Shown piece by piece: positions 44,868 to 54,831 of a DNA stretch of 64,000 nucleotides. This stretch comes from Malaya genurostris. Its lineage: Eukaryota > Arthropoda > Insecta > Diptera > Culicidae. The notes beneath the pieces were generated by a model that did no database searches, was not told the DNA's origin, and saw only the letters and a list, made by a program, of their open reading frames with translations. The stretch covers positions 167,422,047 through 167,486,046 of the forward strand of contig NC_080571.1 of assembly GCF_030247185.1 (NCBI RefSeq), written 5' to 3'. The translations under genes were made by a program, and so were the position numbers. Within the stretch, counting starts at the first letter, position 1, and every line of letters begins with the position of its first letter.

Positions 44868-47357
44868 TCACATGCTGTAGCGCTCCGCGTCTTCCTTCAC
44901 TATCAGACCGATAGGCATCATACTTGCAACCACGCAGGCCGCATCCCTCGATACAGTGCGGTATGCACTGATTACGCGAAGACACATCAGTCTATGCGTA
45001 CTCTCCAACATCTGTGCGTTGCGTTCCACATTTAGTGCCGACGCCCATACCGGGCTGCCGTACCTGAGAATCGAAACTGCCACTTCTGCCAGTAACCTTC
45101 GTTTACTGGAGCGCACAGGCGAGCTGTTGGCCATCAGACGGAAGAGCGCCGTGATCGCTGTTGATGCGCGCTTGCAGGCGTATTCAACGTGCTTGCTGAA
45201 ACTGAGTTTGTCGTCAAGCATCACACCCAATTGCTTCAGTGATCTATTGGAGGGGATCACGCAATCTCCGACATGTACCAACGCCTCCTGTTCCGATTCG
45301 CGGTTGTTTACCACCATCACCTCTGTTTTGTGGTGCGCGACTTGTAGTTTCCTACTACGCAGCCAGTCCTCCACCAAGCAGATTGAGTGTGATGCACTCA
45401 GTTCGACCTCTTCGATGGATTCGCCGTAGACTGTCAGCGTGACGTCGTCCGCGAACCCGACTATCTTGACACCCGGAGGGAGCCTCAACCTCAGTACTCC
45501 ATCGTACATTATATTCCACAGTATGGGGCCCAAGATAGATCCCTGGGGTACTCCAGCCGTGATTGGAGTGCTACGTGTGCCTTCGTCGGTGTCGTAGAGC
45601 AATACTCGGTTCTGGAAGTAGCTTTCCAGAATCTTGTACAGCCCTTCCGGTACTCCTAGTCGAAGTAGTGGATCAGCAATGTCTGCCCAGCAAGCACTAT
45701 TGAACGCGTTCTTAACGTCTAGCGTTACTACCGCACAGTAGCGGATTCCTCGTCGTTTGCGCTGTATAGCTACCTCCGCCGTGGTTACCACCGAAGTTAT
45801 GACGTCCGCCGTCGACCTGCCTCTGCGAAACCCGTACTGTTGGCTGGACAGTCCTCCTGCCTCCTTTATGAAGGGGGCTAGCCTGTTGAGGATGATTTTC
45901 TCAAGGAGCTTACCCACAGTGTCTATCAGACAGATTGGTCTATACGCCGAAGGATCCCCTGGGGGTTTCCCAGGTTTCGGTAATAGTACCAACCTTTGTC
46001 TTTCCCAAATGTCTGGGAACATACGCTCGTCCAGACATCTCTGTATGACCTCCCTGAACATGTCCGGTTTTGTCATTATAGCCGCCTTTAGAGCCACGTT
46101 CGGGATACCGTCTGGCCCCGGGGCTTTCTTTGTATCGAGCGATCTTGCCGCAGTGAGCAACTCCTCGTTCGTCACCTTTACGACTTCATTCGCTGGTAGC
46201 GGAGCTGGCTGCCAGGGGGACGTGTCGTGGTGGGGAAAGAGAACCGTTATGATTTCCTTCAACCTCGCCGGACTACGTTCAGGGGGTGCTAGCGCCCCTC
46301 TCGTTTTGGCCATCACCATCTTGTTGGCATCGCCCCATGGGTTGGAGTTGGCTCCCTCGCATAGCTTGTCGAAACAGGCTCTTTTGCTTGCGCTGATGGC
46401 CTTGTTTAGTGCTAGTTTCGCCGCTTTGAACGCCGTGTTCCTCTCCATCCTCATCTCCGCTGATCGAGCTCTTTGCATCCTTCTTCTAGCCCTGAGGCAG
46501 GATGCGCGAAGGCGTGCAATTTGCTCGTTCCACCAGTAGACCGGTGGTCTATTGGTCCTCGGTTGAGTCTTTCGAGGCATGGTCGCGTCACACGCCCGTG
46601 ACAAGATAGCGACCAACTCGTCCCCTCTCAGGTTCGCGTTGTGCTCCTCTAATTCGAGGGCAGCGCAAAACGTTTCGCGGTCGAAGTTAGCCACCTTCCA
46701 CGCTAGAGTTTTGGGAGTATTTCTCCTCCTTGTGCTTCTCGCCAATTGGCCGATCGTGTAGCGAATGGCTAGATGGTCGCTATGGGTGTAGCCATCATCA
46801 ACTCTCCAATTAAGATCTCCAGCTAGGCCGGGACTACAGAAAGTCAGGTCGATAAACGACTCGACTCCATTCCGCTGGAAGGTACTTTTCAGTCCATCAT
46901 TCGCTAACACGACGTCCAACTTGGCGAGGGCCTCCAGTAACGTCTGTCCTCTCCTATTGGTGAAGCGGCTGCCCCAAGCCGTTGCCCAGGCGTTGAAGTC
47001 TCCGGCTATCACCACCGGCTTCCGACCCACCAGGTCTGCGGTCAACATGTCGGCCATCCGAGTGAACTGGTCTATTGACCATCTCGGTGGTGCGTAGCAG
47101 CTACAATAGTAAACTCCGTTTACCTTAGCTATGGCTACTCCCTCCGCTTGTGTTTTCACCACCTCTTGCACTGGGTATCGACCAGTCGTCAAGATCGCCA
47201 CCGTCTTGGCTTCGTCAGACACCCAGTTCCCGTTATCTACCGGTGTGTGATAGGGATCCGAAAGAATCGCGACATCAATGCCCCATTCCGTCACTGACTG
47301 GTGCAGCAATTGCTGGCCAGCTGCACAGTGATTTAGGTTCAGCTGTACTACTTGCAT
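44868..47357 (-). CDS. R1-clade ORF2: endonuclease and reverse transcriptase, C-terminus cut by one stop
   Basis: 829 codons from ATG 47357 (MQVVQLNLNHCAAGQQLL), which overlaps the ORF1 stop by 10 bases. Endonuclease: AEGVAIAKV, VIAGDFNAWATAWGS, DDGYTHSDHLAIRYT (catalytic Asp-His). RT: KKAPGPDGIPN, KPPGDPSAYRPICLIDT, SQQYGFRRGRSTADV, VVTLDVKNAFNSACW (first Asp), AGVPQGSILGPILWN, VGFADDVTLTV (catalytic pair), LGVMLDDKLSF. The frame ends TGA (44868-44870) after DAERYSM, but goes on unbroken as ASLRRWQQEWDSSTKGKWTH and FLTGHGCFRWY into the tandem repeats. R1 proteins usually run on to a Cys/His motif, so the stop (probably CGA to TGA) and the repeats have removed the end. Confidence 0.93.
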   Translation of the reverse strand: MQVVQLNLNHCAAGQQLLHQSVTEWGIDVAILSDPYHTPVDNGNWVSDEAKTVAILTTGRYPVQEVVKTQAEGVAIAKVNGVYYCSCYAPPRWSIDQFTRMADMLTADLVGRKPVVIAGDFNAWATAWGSRFTNRRGQTLLEALAKLDVVLANDGLKSTFQRNGVESFIDLTFCSPGLAGDLNWRVDDGYTHSDHLAIRYTIGQLARSTRRRNTPKTLAWKVANFDRETFCAALELEEHNANLRGDELVAILSRACDATMPRKTQPRTNRPPVYWWNEQIARLRASCLRARRRMQRARSAEMRMERNTAFKAAKLALNKAISASKRACFDKLCEGANSNPWGDANKMVMAKTRGALAPPERSPARLKEIITVLFPHHDTSPWQPAPLPANEVVKVTNEELLTAARSLDTKKAPGPDGIPNVALKAAIMTKPDMFREVIQRCLDERMFPDIWERQRLVLLPKPGKPPGDPSAYRPICLIDTVGKLLEKIILNRLAPFIKEAGGLSSQQYGFRRGRSTADVITSVVTTAEVAIQRKRRGIRYCAVVTLDVKNAFNSACWADIADPLLRLGVPEGLYKILESYFQNRVLLYDTDEGTRSTPITAGVPQGSILGPILWNIMYDGVLRLRLPPGVKIVGFADDVTLTVYGESIEEVELSASHSICLVEDWLRSRKLQVAHHKTEVMVVNNRESEQEALVHVGDCVIPSNRSLKQLGVMLDDKLSFSKHVEYACKRASTAITALFRLMANSSPVRSSKRRLLAEVAVSILRYGSPVWASALNVERNAQMLESTHRLMCLRVISAYRTVSRDAACVVASMMPIGLIVKEDAERYSM

Positions 47358-48769
47358 GCTGTTTTACTCCCTCCACTTGTTGAGCAAGTAGGTCCGCCCA
47401 TGACGTGGTCTGTGGCCTTCTTCTTGCTCGCGCATAGCATGCAACGTGGCGTTCTTTCGCATGCATACGCCTTGTGCCCCTCGCCGCCGCAACGCTTGCA
47501 GAGGTTGCTCCGGTCTGGGCCTTTGCAGTTCCACGACTTGTGGCCAGGTTCGAAACACCTGAAACACATGTCGACCACCGGCGGTTGATAAGCGGTCACT
47601 GGGCATACCGACCATCCGACCTTTAGCCTGCCCACTTTGAGGACCTTATTGGCATCCGTGGCCGATAGCTTAAATGTAGCTATCTGGGTGCCCTGTGGTC
47701 CTTTCCTCATGCGGATGGATTCCCGTGAGACATCTACACCTCCTTGCTCCTTGATGGCCATGGCAAGTTCTTCTACGGTGGCGATTTCGTCCAACCGTTT
47801 GCACTGGAGTGCAACCTCGTTACGTAGGGCTCTAACTTCGGCCGTATCGCCCAGGACTTGTTGGGCAAGCGCAACAAGCTCCGTTCCGCCCTGAGCTCCC
47901 TTTTTAAGCTCGAGCAGCATCTCTCCCGTCTTCGTACGACGGATGCTGCGAACCTCTTTGCCAAGCTCGGCTAGCTTTGCCTTGCTCCTCATGGCCTTGA
48001 GCACATCGGCGTACTTTTCTTTGTCGGCCTTAACCAACAAAGCCTCTCCTTTGTCCCTAGCCTTCCTCGCGGGAATGGGCCCGGCCTCTTTTGGGACCTT
48101 TTTCTTCTTCGCGTCCTTCACCCATGGATTCTCGCCGGGTTCGCTTACATGGCTCGGATCCGGGGTTCGAGTGCCGAGGTTTGGGTTGAGCCCCTCGCCA
48201 CGTTCCTTTGCCCCATCATTTCCGCCATGGTCTTTGCTCCTTTTGGCCTTGGGAGTCAGGCGTTTACTGCCTGGAGAATCCCTGGCGCGTTTCCGGCGCT
48301 GTTTATTCCGCTCAATCGTGAGTCGGAGAGCATAGTCGACCGCCTCCTGTTTTTTGTCGGTATCGAAGGTGAAGGGCTCTGTTTGAGAACACTTCTCCGA
48401 CTTTCCGCCACCCTCTAGCCGCACTATCAACGCCTCTTGGTCCCTTTTAGCTACGTTCACGGCCTTACGTAGCTTCAGAAGGTTCGCCTTCAGCTCCTTG
48501 CTGATGTTGGATTTCTCCTGCGCGAATTCAATAATCGCGTCGAGTTGTTCTATGACCGCTGTCATACTCGGCTTGATTATTTCCTTCGCTTGCTCCTGGG
48601 ACTCAGGCTGGTTCGCTGGTTTGACATGGACATTGCTGTCACTCGTCTCCTCAGCTACTGCCTCGCTCTCCTCTCTCGCACCCGTTCTGGATGGAGATCT
48701 CCTCAAACCCCCTCTTGCGAAAGGGTTTACCTCCTTACTCGACGTCGATGTTGTTGATGTAAAGCTCAT
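47348..48769 (-). CDS. R1-clade ORF1 (Gag-like, three zinc knuckles)
   Basis: 473 codons from ATG 48769 (MSFTSTTSTSSKEVNPFARG). Coiled-coil-like region around residues 70-120, basic cluster with nuclear-localisation look (NKQRRKRARDSPGSKR), a conserved core (LGKEVRSIRRTKTGEMLLELKK; VDVSRESIRMRKGPQGTQI), then CFRCFEPGHKSWNC, CKRCGGEGHKAYAC and a third CMLC..H..C knuckle. It binds the element RNA and forms the RNP in TPRT retrotransposition. The frame is complete, with no stop. It ends TAG at 47348, inside the ORF2 start region. This is the best-preserved gene in the window. Confidence 0.94.
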   Translation of the reverse strand: MSFTSTTSTSSKEVNPFARGGLRRSPSRTGAREESEAVAEETSDSNVHVKPANQPESQEQAKEIIKPSMTAVIEQLDAIIEFAQEKSNISKELKANLLKLRKAVNVAKRDQEALIVRLEGGGKSEKCSQTEPFTFDTDKKQEAVDYALRLTIERNKQRRKRARDSPGSKRLTPKAKRSKDHGGNDGAKERGEGLNPNLGTRTPDPSHVSEPGENPWVKDAKKKKVPKEAGPIPARKARDKGEALLVKADKEKYADVLKAMRSKAKLAELGKEVRSIRRTKTGEMLLELKKGAQGGTELVALAQQVLGDTAEVRALRNEVALQCKRLDEIATVEELAMAIKEQGGVDVSRESIRMRKGPQGTQIATFKLSATDANKVLKVGRLKVGWSVCPVTAYQPPVVDMCFRCFEPGHKSWNCKGPDRSNLCKRCGGEGHKAYACERTPRCMLCASKKKATDHVMGGPTCSTSGGSKTACK

Positions 48770-49109
48770 TTTATATGGGTCCCCCTTATGGCTACCGTCA
48801 AACCCAGCCGAAAGTAGTCGCTATCATGATCCCATGGTTACCTATGCGGTGCAGTGAGGCCATGCGAGGGTTGGCTTTACGCTCAGAGCCGGATCAGCGC
48901 AAATCAGGAAAAGGGCATCTGAACCTACTTCCACCCAGTCATCCCAACCGGGTGGCTGAAAGTGAGACGGCGTGCCATAAGGCCTGCCACGGTTTTATGG
49001 GACGGAAGGCAGCTGCGGCATTAGCCTACTCGCCATTTCAAGCCGGTTCCACCCTGCTTTACTGAAGGAGTAGAATACCGCAGCTGTCAGCCCTAGTTTC
49101 TCTATATAT

Positions 49110-49590
49110 TCCGATCTACCGTATCGTATCCATGGATGGTATGGTAGCCAGTATGCCATAGTTAGGACCTCACTGGCGTTAGTCCTAACGTGCCGAGTCG
49201 GCACTCCCGTTGGGCTTGTGCACTTTGAGCGGCACACGATCGCTTTTGGTAGGACTTGCTTGCGGATACATGCAGCTTTTTGTAGGGGATTAGCAGAGCC
49301 CACTGCCAAACCCCACCGCATCCTAGGCAAGCCCTACAACTCGCAGTCCGATCTACCGTATAGTATCCATGGATGGTATGGTAGCCAGTATGCTATAGTT
49401 AGGACCTCACTGGCGTTAGTCCTAACGTGCCGAGTCGGCACTCCCGCTGGGCTTGTGCACTTTGAGCGGCACACGATCGCTTTAGTAGGACTTGCTTGCG
49501 GATACATGAAGCTTTTTGTAGAGGATTAGCAGAGCCCACTGCGAAACCCTACCACATCCTTGGCAAGCCCTACAACTCGCTGTTGCCGGG
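49110..49590 (-). repeat. 237-bp tandem repeat in the R1-clade 5' UTR (2 copies)
   Basis: GATCTACCGTAT.GTATCCATGG begins at 49113 and 49350. Each unit has two hairpins: GTTAGGAC..GTCCTAAC and GTGCCGA-G-TCGGCAC. Tandem 5' UTR repeats often carry LINE promoters, but that is inference here. Confidence 0.9.
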
Positions 49591-49634
49591 GGAGGGGTCG
49601 TCAGGCCCTTAGACATAGTCCCCGCTGCCCCCAA

Positions 49635-49646
49635 GGACTATGTCGT
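49635..49646. other. target-site duplication of the R1-clade element, 5' copy
   Basis: GGACTATGTCGT, matching 43655-43666. A further inverted copy (GACATAGTCC) lies at 49612-49621 just inside the element. Confidence 0.9.
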
Positions 49647-50520
49647 ATGCATAAACTAAAATATACACCTCTTTCGGAATCACTGTGAATACTGAGTTCA
49701 TTCCGATGTCACTGCCAACACGGATCATTGAGGCACTCCGTTCGATTCCTGGAACTCGCTTGATCGTGTAGCGCCTATACCGACGAGAAAAGTACGATTG
49801 GATAGGAAATGCTGCACGTAAATCCCCATGTTTCCTTCTATCCCCATGCCTTAAGTTGTTTCAAAATTCCTTCCCGCCATGTAGTGTTATAAGCTTTCGC
49901 GATGTCCAATATAGCAATGTCTACATGATGACCGCCTTTGAATGCTTTCGCTATAATTTCTCTTAAGGATGCTAAGTAGGTACCCGTCCCCATGCCCTTT
50001 CTGAACGCCAATTGTCTTGGGTCCAGAAGACTCCGTTCTTCTAAGACTGTGGTGAGCCTTCGATTCACCATTCGTTCCATGGTTTGGCTAAATAAGAGAG
50101 AAGACATAGGTCTGAAATCACAGGGTAGGCGGGGTTGCCTTTTTTTGGGAATCGGTATTACCAGTGCTTTGTGTCAAGAAACATCTGGTTAATGTTTTGT
50201 AACAGCGCTCTCCTTCCGGCCAGCGGAAGGTGACGGAGTATCGGATACCCTATTTCATCGATACCCGTTGATTTTCCGATTCCGGATTCAAGTGCGAAGG
50301 CCAATTCAGTTCCTGAGAAAGCGTGATTGTGCACTTGGCTGGAATCGATGCTGAAAGTAGTGGGTGGTGTTTTTAGACGATGCTGTCTTTTTACGAAGGC
50401 AGATGCGAAGGCTTCGTTTGATGAGAGTGATTGAAAATATTCTCCGATATGGTTTGCGATTCTTATTGGGTCGCGCGTTACATGACGAGTATGATCTGGT
50501 TGTCTGCAAGTTACATGACG
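49635..50520 (-). pseudogene. I-clade LINE: first half of RT
   Basis: On -: NHAFSGTELAFALESGIGKSTG (pre-RT), PILRHLPLAGRRALLQ, then 50107-49838: LFSQTMERMVNRRL, QLAFRKGMGTGTYLASLRE, VDIAILDIAKAYNTTWREG (first catalytic Asp), and RVPGIERSASMI. It ends VYILVYAYDIV at the R1 insertion: the RT box is YAYD rather than the family's YADD. Several stops between 50107 and 50300. Confidence 0.82.
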
Positions 50521-50540
50521 AGTATGATCTGGTACTGAAA
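50480..50540. repeat. 33-bp tandem duplication
   Basis: TTACATGACGAGTATGATCT occurs twice (about 50481 and 50512) at the junction between the I-clade LINE and Jockey copy 2. Confidence 0.85.
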
Positions 50541-50570
50541 CATCTCTAGGAAACGAAAGCTGAATTATTC

Positions 50571-51198
50571 ACTTATGACAAGCCGAGTGAAGAACCATAC
50601 AAATTTGTGCTGAGAGGACTTCCGTTAGTCAGCGAAGAGTTACTGATGGACACCTTATCAGATCTTAAAAAACCGGCTCCGGCAATTCATCGAATGAAAC
50701 GTCGAGAAGAGGATAAAAACACGTACAGAGACGCATTGTACCTAATTCACTTCAAGAGAGGTACGACCACATTGAATCACTTTTGGAACTGAAGGCCATC
50801 GATCATGTCAGTGGTAGTGGGAACCTTACCGCAACAAACGCAGAGATCTAACTCACTGCATGAAATGTCTACACTTCGGGTTTAATGCTCGAAATTGCCA
50901 CATGATTAGCCGTTGCAACCACTGCGGATCGAATCATGCTACCAAACCAATCATGCGCTGTGCAAACTGTGCTGGGCCCCACGAAGCAACCGAACAAGCT
51001 TTCCCGAAACGTGCTGAGTTCCTGAAAATAAGGAAACAAGCTGCACCTCAGCGACAACCGACGAAGAAGAAGGTTCCACCTGTAACACCTGTACCGCCAT
51101 TTGACACAGTAAATTTCCCCACGCTAAATAACCTACCGGATACAATCCTCCCGCCACCTGGTTTCAAAACTATTGATGATGGCCCTACTGTAAACTGA
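50571..51198 (+). pseudogene. Jockey ORF1 (Gag-like) C-terminal half
   Basis: First segment to TGA 50790: KPSEEPYKFVLRGLP and YRDALYLIHFKRG, a Jockey Gag pre-knuckle region. After a frame change, 50860-51198: CMKCLHFGFNARNCHM.SRCNHCG (knuckles), CANCAGPHEATEQAFPKRAEF, then a Pro-rich tail with FPTLNNLPDTILPPP. It stops at 51196. It lies just upstream of ORF2, as in intact Jockey elements. Confidence 0.85.
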
Positions 51199-51340
51199 AC
51201 TCCGCTATTTATTTCTGTGGAGTTGATGAAAATTTTCGTCGAGATGAGCTCTGCGCTCTGTGGTTGCAAGATGAAAATTGAGCACATTCAAGTGCTCGGT
51301 TCGTTTATTATCCTGTACGGTGTGTGAAACATTAAAAGTG

Positions 51341-52023
51341 ATGAATTGGAATGCCTGCTCAGTGCGTCCAAAGCAAGTCGAAATATCGGACCTTGTAAGA
51401 ACACAGCGCGTCGATGTGTGTATTATAACGGAGACACATTTGTCACCAAAGATACCGAACTACGTCATCATTCGCCTGGATCGAAGCCACTCTAGGGGCG
51501 GCGGTGTTGCAATTGCAGTCAGAAGCGGTGTGAAGTATGCTGTACTTCCTAGCCTTGGTACGAAATTCATCGAGTCGCTAGAAGTTGAATTGGATACGAC
51601 GATCGGAAAGATAAAATTCATCGCAGCATACTGCCCTAGACAGTGCTCACCGAACCATGGAACTCAATCACAACTAAGGAATGGTCTGCAGAAGCTGACA
51701 AGATGACGAAATAAATTCATCATCGCCGGTGATATCAATGCCAGACATCAAGCCTGAGGTAATTCCAGAAATAATCTAAATGGAATAGTGCTGAACGACC
51801 TTCAAAACGCCTACTACACTATCCTGTGTCCGGACAGTTCAACGTATGTTGCCAGATCAGGGACGTGCTCCATCATCGACCTGTTTATCACCAATCTTGC
51901 TGAGAACATCTCTCATCCTGTCATTATTGAAGACCTATCGGGCCGACCATTATCCTGTTGTGGTGGAAGTTGGGTCCGGTTTGAAACCCAGCAACGTACT
52001 CGACGTGATTATCATATCGACTA
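51341..52023 (+). pseudogene. Jockey endonuclease (copy 2)
   Basis: Begins MNWNACSVRPKQVEISDLV. Motifs: IITETHLSPK, SRGGGVAIAV, FIAAYCPRQ, then TGA at 51704, KFIIAGDINARHQA, another TGA, IVLNDLQNAYYTI, and SIIDLFITNLAEN. The SSDHYPV block is shifted out of frame (about 51945). Sequence is clearly related to copy 1 (KFIIAGDLNARHELWG). Confidence 0.88.
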
Positions 52024-52072
52024 GTCAGCATTCAGTAGCATAATAAAATGCATCATCTCAACTTCTCAACTT

Positions 52073-52929
52073 ACCTGGTAAAAATAACAGAAGTTTCGAA
52101 GTCTTTGTTAATAACTTATCAGATAAATTTCATGTTCCCGCTGGTGTTCCTCAAGGTAGTATCCTTGGCGCAATATTATTCAATATTCTGGCACGTCCGG
52201 GTGATGGCGTACTCTCACTGTTTGCCGATGACACCTCCGTCATCTACAAAGACCGCGTAATTCGTTCATTAGTTAACAAAATACAAAAGGAATGGATTTA
52301 TTGGTTGAGGAATGGATTTATTGGTTGATTATTTCAGCAGTTGGAAAATATGCATCAACGGAAATAAAACTCAAGCTGTAATATTTACCCGCTCTAAGTT
52401 TAACAGACTTTTTTCACATGAGAATAACGAAATGAGAATAAATGGCTCTGAAATAGATGGATAGCAAGTTCTCTTTAGGTCACACAGTGTTAAAACGCAA
52501 TATTTTACTAAGATCTCTCTACCCATTGATTAACTGAAAATCTAAATTATCACCTCAAAACAAACTAGCTGTTAATAGCAAATAGTTTATCCAGCCATTG
52601 AGTATGCAGTTCCAGTTTGGAAAAATTGCACAAAATGTCACAAAAACAAGCTCCAAGTCATTCAGAACAATTTTTTTTAAATGATTCTGAATCTACCTCC
52701 ATGGACTGGAACTTCTCATGTACATACACAAGATACAATCGAGAAGAAATTTGAAAGCACACACAATATGAAGCCTCAAACGATCAGGCGCAGAGAAAAG
52801 AAAATAGATTACATCATCTTGCTGCTAGTTAGTTGGATTTGTGCAAAACACAATGAAAAATGGACAGCAATGGAGAACATTATGCAAAATCAGCCCTTCT
52901 AATGGCTCCAAATGGTATCTAAAGACCTT

Positions 52930-52930
<1 letters not shown>
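52073..52930 (+). pseudogene. Jockey RT second half and 3' UTR (copy 2)
   Basis: FHVPAGVPQGSILGAILFN, FADDTSVIYKDRVI (catalytic pair), then a 20-base tandem duplication at 52286-52325 breaks the frame. Later pieces correspond to the thumb, and MILNLPPWTGT at 52681 to the end of the ORF. The first catalytic Asp block is deleted. Confidence 0.85.
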
Positions 52931-53577
<647 letters not shown>

Positions 53578-53601
53578 CCGTCGTCCATCACCAATAGCTA
53601 A

Positions 53602-54801
53602 GGATTTACTGGAGCCCGCGCCACTACGGATCACATTTTCGCGATAAGACAAGAACTCAAAAAGTGTCATGAATACAACGTACCCACGCATCACCTATTC
53701 ATTGACTTCAAAGCGGCATACGACACAATCGATCAAGAACAGCTATGGCAGATAATGCACGAATACGGTTTCCCGGATAAACTGACGCGATTGGTCAAAA
53801 CAACGATGGATAGAGTGATGTGGTACGTCCGAGTATCTGGGACGCTCTCGAGTCCCTTAGAATCTCGGAGAGAGCTACGTCAAAGTGATATACTTTCTTG
53901 TATCTTGCTCTTTATTGCCCTGGAAGGTGTGATTCGAACAGCGAGGATCGACACGAGTGGCACGATCTTCCGAAAATCCGTACAACTTTTTGGCTTTGCT
54001 GACGATATTGATATTGTGACACGTAACCTCGAGAAGATGACGGAAACGAACATCGGACTGAAAGCTGAAGCTAGGCGTGTCGGACTGGCCATAAATGCGT
54101 CAAAAACAAAATACATGAGAGGAAGAGGCTCTAGAGAAGAAACACTACGCCTCCCACCTCGAATATTGATAGACGGTGACGATATCGAGGTGGTTGACGA
54201 GTTCATATATTTGGGCTCACTGGTGACCGCCGATAATGACACCAGCAGAGAAATTCAAAGACGTATTGTGGTAGGGAATCGTGCGTACTTCCGACTCAGG
54301 AAAACCCTTCGATCTAGAAAAGTACGCTTACGCACGAAATTGACCATCTACAAAACGCTCATTAGACCGGTTGTTCTCTATGGCCACGAGACCTGGACTA
54401 TGTTGGCAGAGGACCAACGCGCCCTTAGTGTTTTCGTAAGAAAGGTACTGAGAACCATCTATGGCGGAGTACAGATGAAAGATGGAACGTGGAAACAGAG
54501 TATGAATCACGAATTTCAACTGCTACTAGAAGAACCACACATCGTACGGACAGCTAAAATCGGACGTCTACGATGGGCTGGGCATGTGATAAGGATGTCG
54601 GGCGACAGCCCAGCGAAAATGGTTCTTGAATCTAATCCGACTGGTACAAGAAAAAGAGGAGCGCAACGAGCAAGGTGGATCGATCAAGTGGAGGGTGATC
54701 TCAGAAGCATCCGTGCCTTGAGTGGCTGGCGACGAGCAGCCATGGACCGAATTATGTGGAGACGTATGCTTGATACAGCAAAGGACACCCCAGGCCTATA
54801 G
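53602..54801 (+). CDS. RTE-like reverse transcriptase, C-terminal part, open
   Basis: 400 codons without a stop from GGA 53602 (the ATG at 53755 is internal). GFTGARATTDHIFAIRQ, HHLFIDFKAAYDTIDQ (first catalytic Asp), RRELRQSDILSCILLFIALE (family usually LRQGD), FGFADDIDIVTRN (catalytic pair), GLAINASKTKYMRG, EFIYLGSLVTADND, RPVVLYGHETWT, RKVLRTIYGG, RLRWAGHVIRM and RKRGAQRARWIDQVE near the end. The last blocks are characteristic of the RTE-like C-terminus. G-to-S in LRQGD and C in place of GxLF suggest some decay despite the open frame. A same-type endonuclease fragment lies on - at 57.9-58.4 kb. Confidence 0.82.
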   Translation, partial: GFTGARATTDHIFAIRQELKKCHEYNVPTHHLFIDFKAAYDTIDQEQLWQIMHEYGFPDKLTRLVKTTMDRVMWYVRVSGTLSSPLESRRELRQSDILSCILLFIALEGVIRTARIDTSGTIFRKSVQLFGFADDIDIVTRNLEKMTETNIGLKAEARRVGLAINASKTKYMRGRGSREETLRLPPRILIDGDDIEVVDEFIYLGSLVTADNDTSREIQRRIVVGNRAYFRLRKTLRSRKVRLRTKLTIYKTLIRPVVLYGHETWTMLAEDQRALSVFVRKVLRTIYGGVQMKDGTWKQSMNHEFQLLLEEPHIVRTAKIGRLRWAGHVIRMSGDSPAKMVLESNPTGTRKRGAQRARWIDQVEGDLRSIRALSGWRRAAMDRIMWRRMLDTAKDTPGL

Positions 54802-54830
54802 ATGTTAGGTAAGGTAAGGTAAGTCGGGAG
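53602..54830 (+). mobile_element. RTE-like non-LTR retrotransposon, 5'-truncated
   Basis: RT coding region 53602-54801 followed by only 30 bases ending in GGTAAGGTAAGGTAAG, a short tandem repeat. Minimal 3' UTRs ending in simple repeats instead of poly(A) are typical of RTE elements. Confidence 0.7.
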
Positions 54831-54831
54831 G

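Larger units (their letters stand above)
43667..49634 (-). mobile_element. R1-clade non-LTR retrotransposon, nearly full length
   Basis: 5' UTR with tandem repeats (49634-48770), ORF1 (48769-47348), ORF2 (47357-44868 plus a post-stop tail), 3' region with about 200-base tandem repeats (44690-43895), and a run of nine A (on -) at 43674-43666. A 12-base target duplication flanks it. About 5.97 kb. It lies outside rDNA, so it is not the rDNA-specific R1 itself. Confidence 0.92.
42145..50545 (-). mobile_element. I-clade non-LTR retrotransposon, split by an R1-clade element
   Basis: Two parts on -: 50545-49635 (RT first half) and 43654-42145 (RT second half, RNase H, C-terminal Cys/His domain). 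The break is the R1 element 43667-49634, flanked by a 12-base duplication (GGACTATGTCGT on +). The presence of RNase H downstream of RT marks the I group. Confidence 0.88.

Noticed and set aside
44956..48857. Several 60-260 codon open frames on + opposite the R1-clade ORFs
   Set aside because: Antisense shadows of a GC-rich coding region; no motifs.
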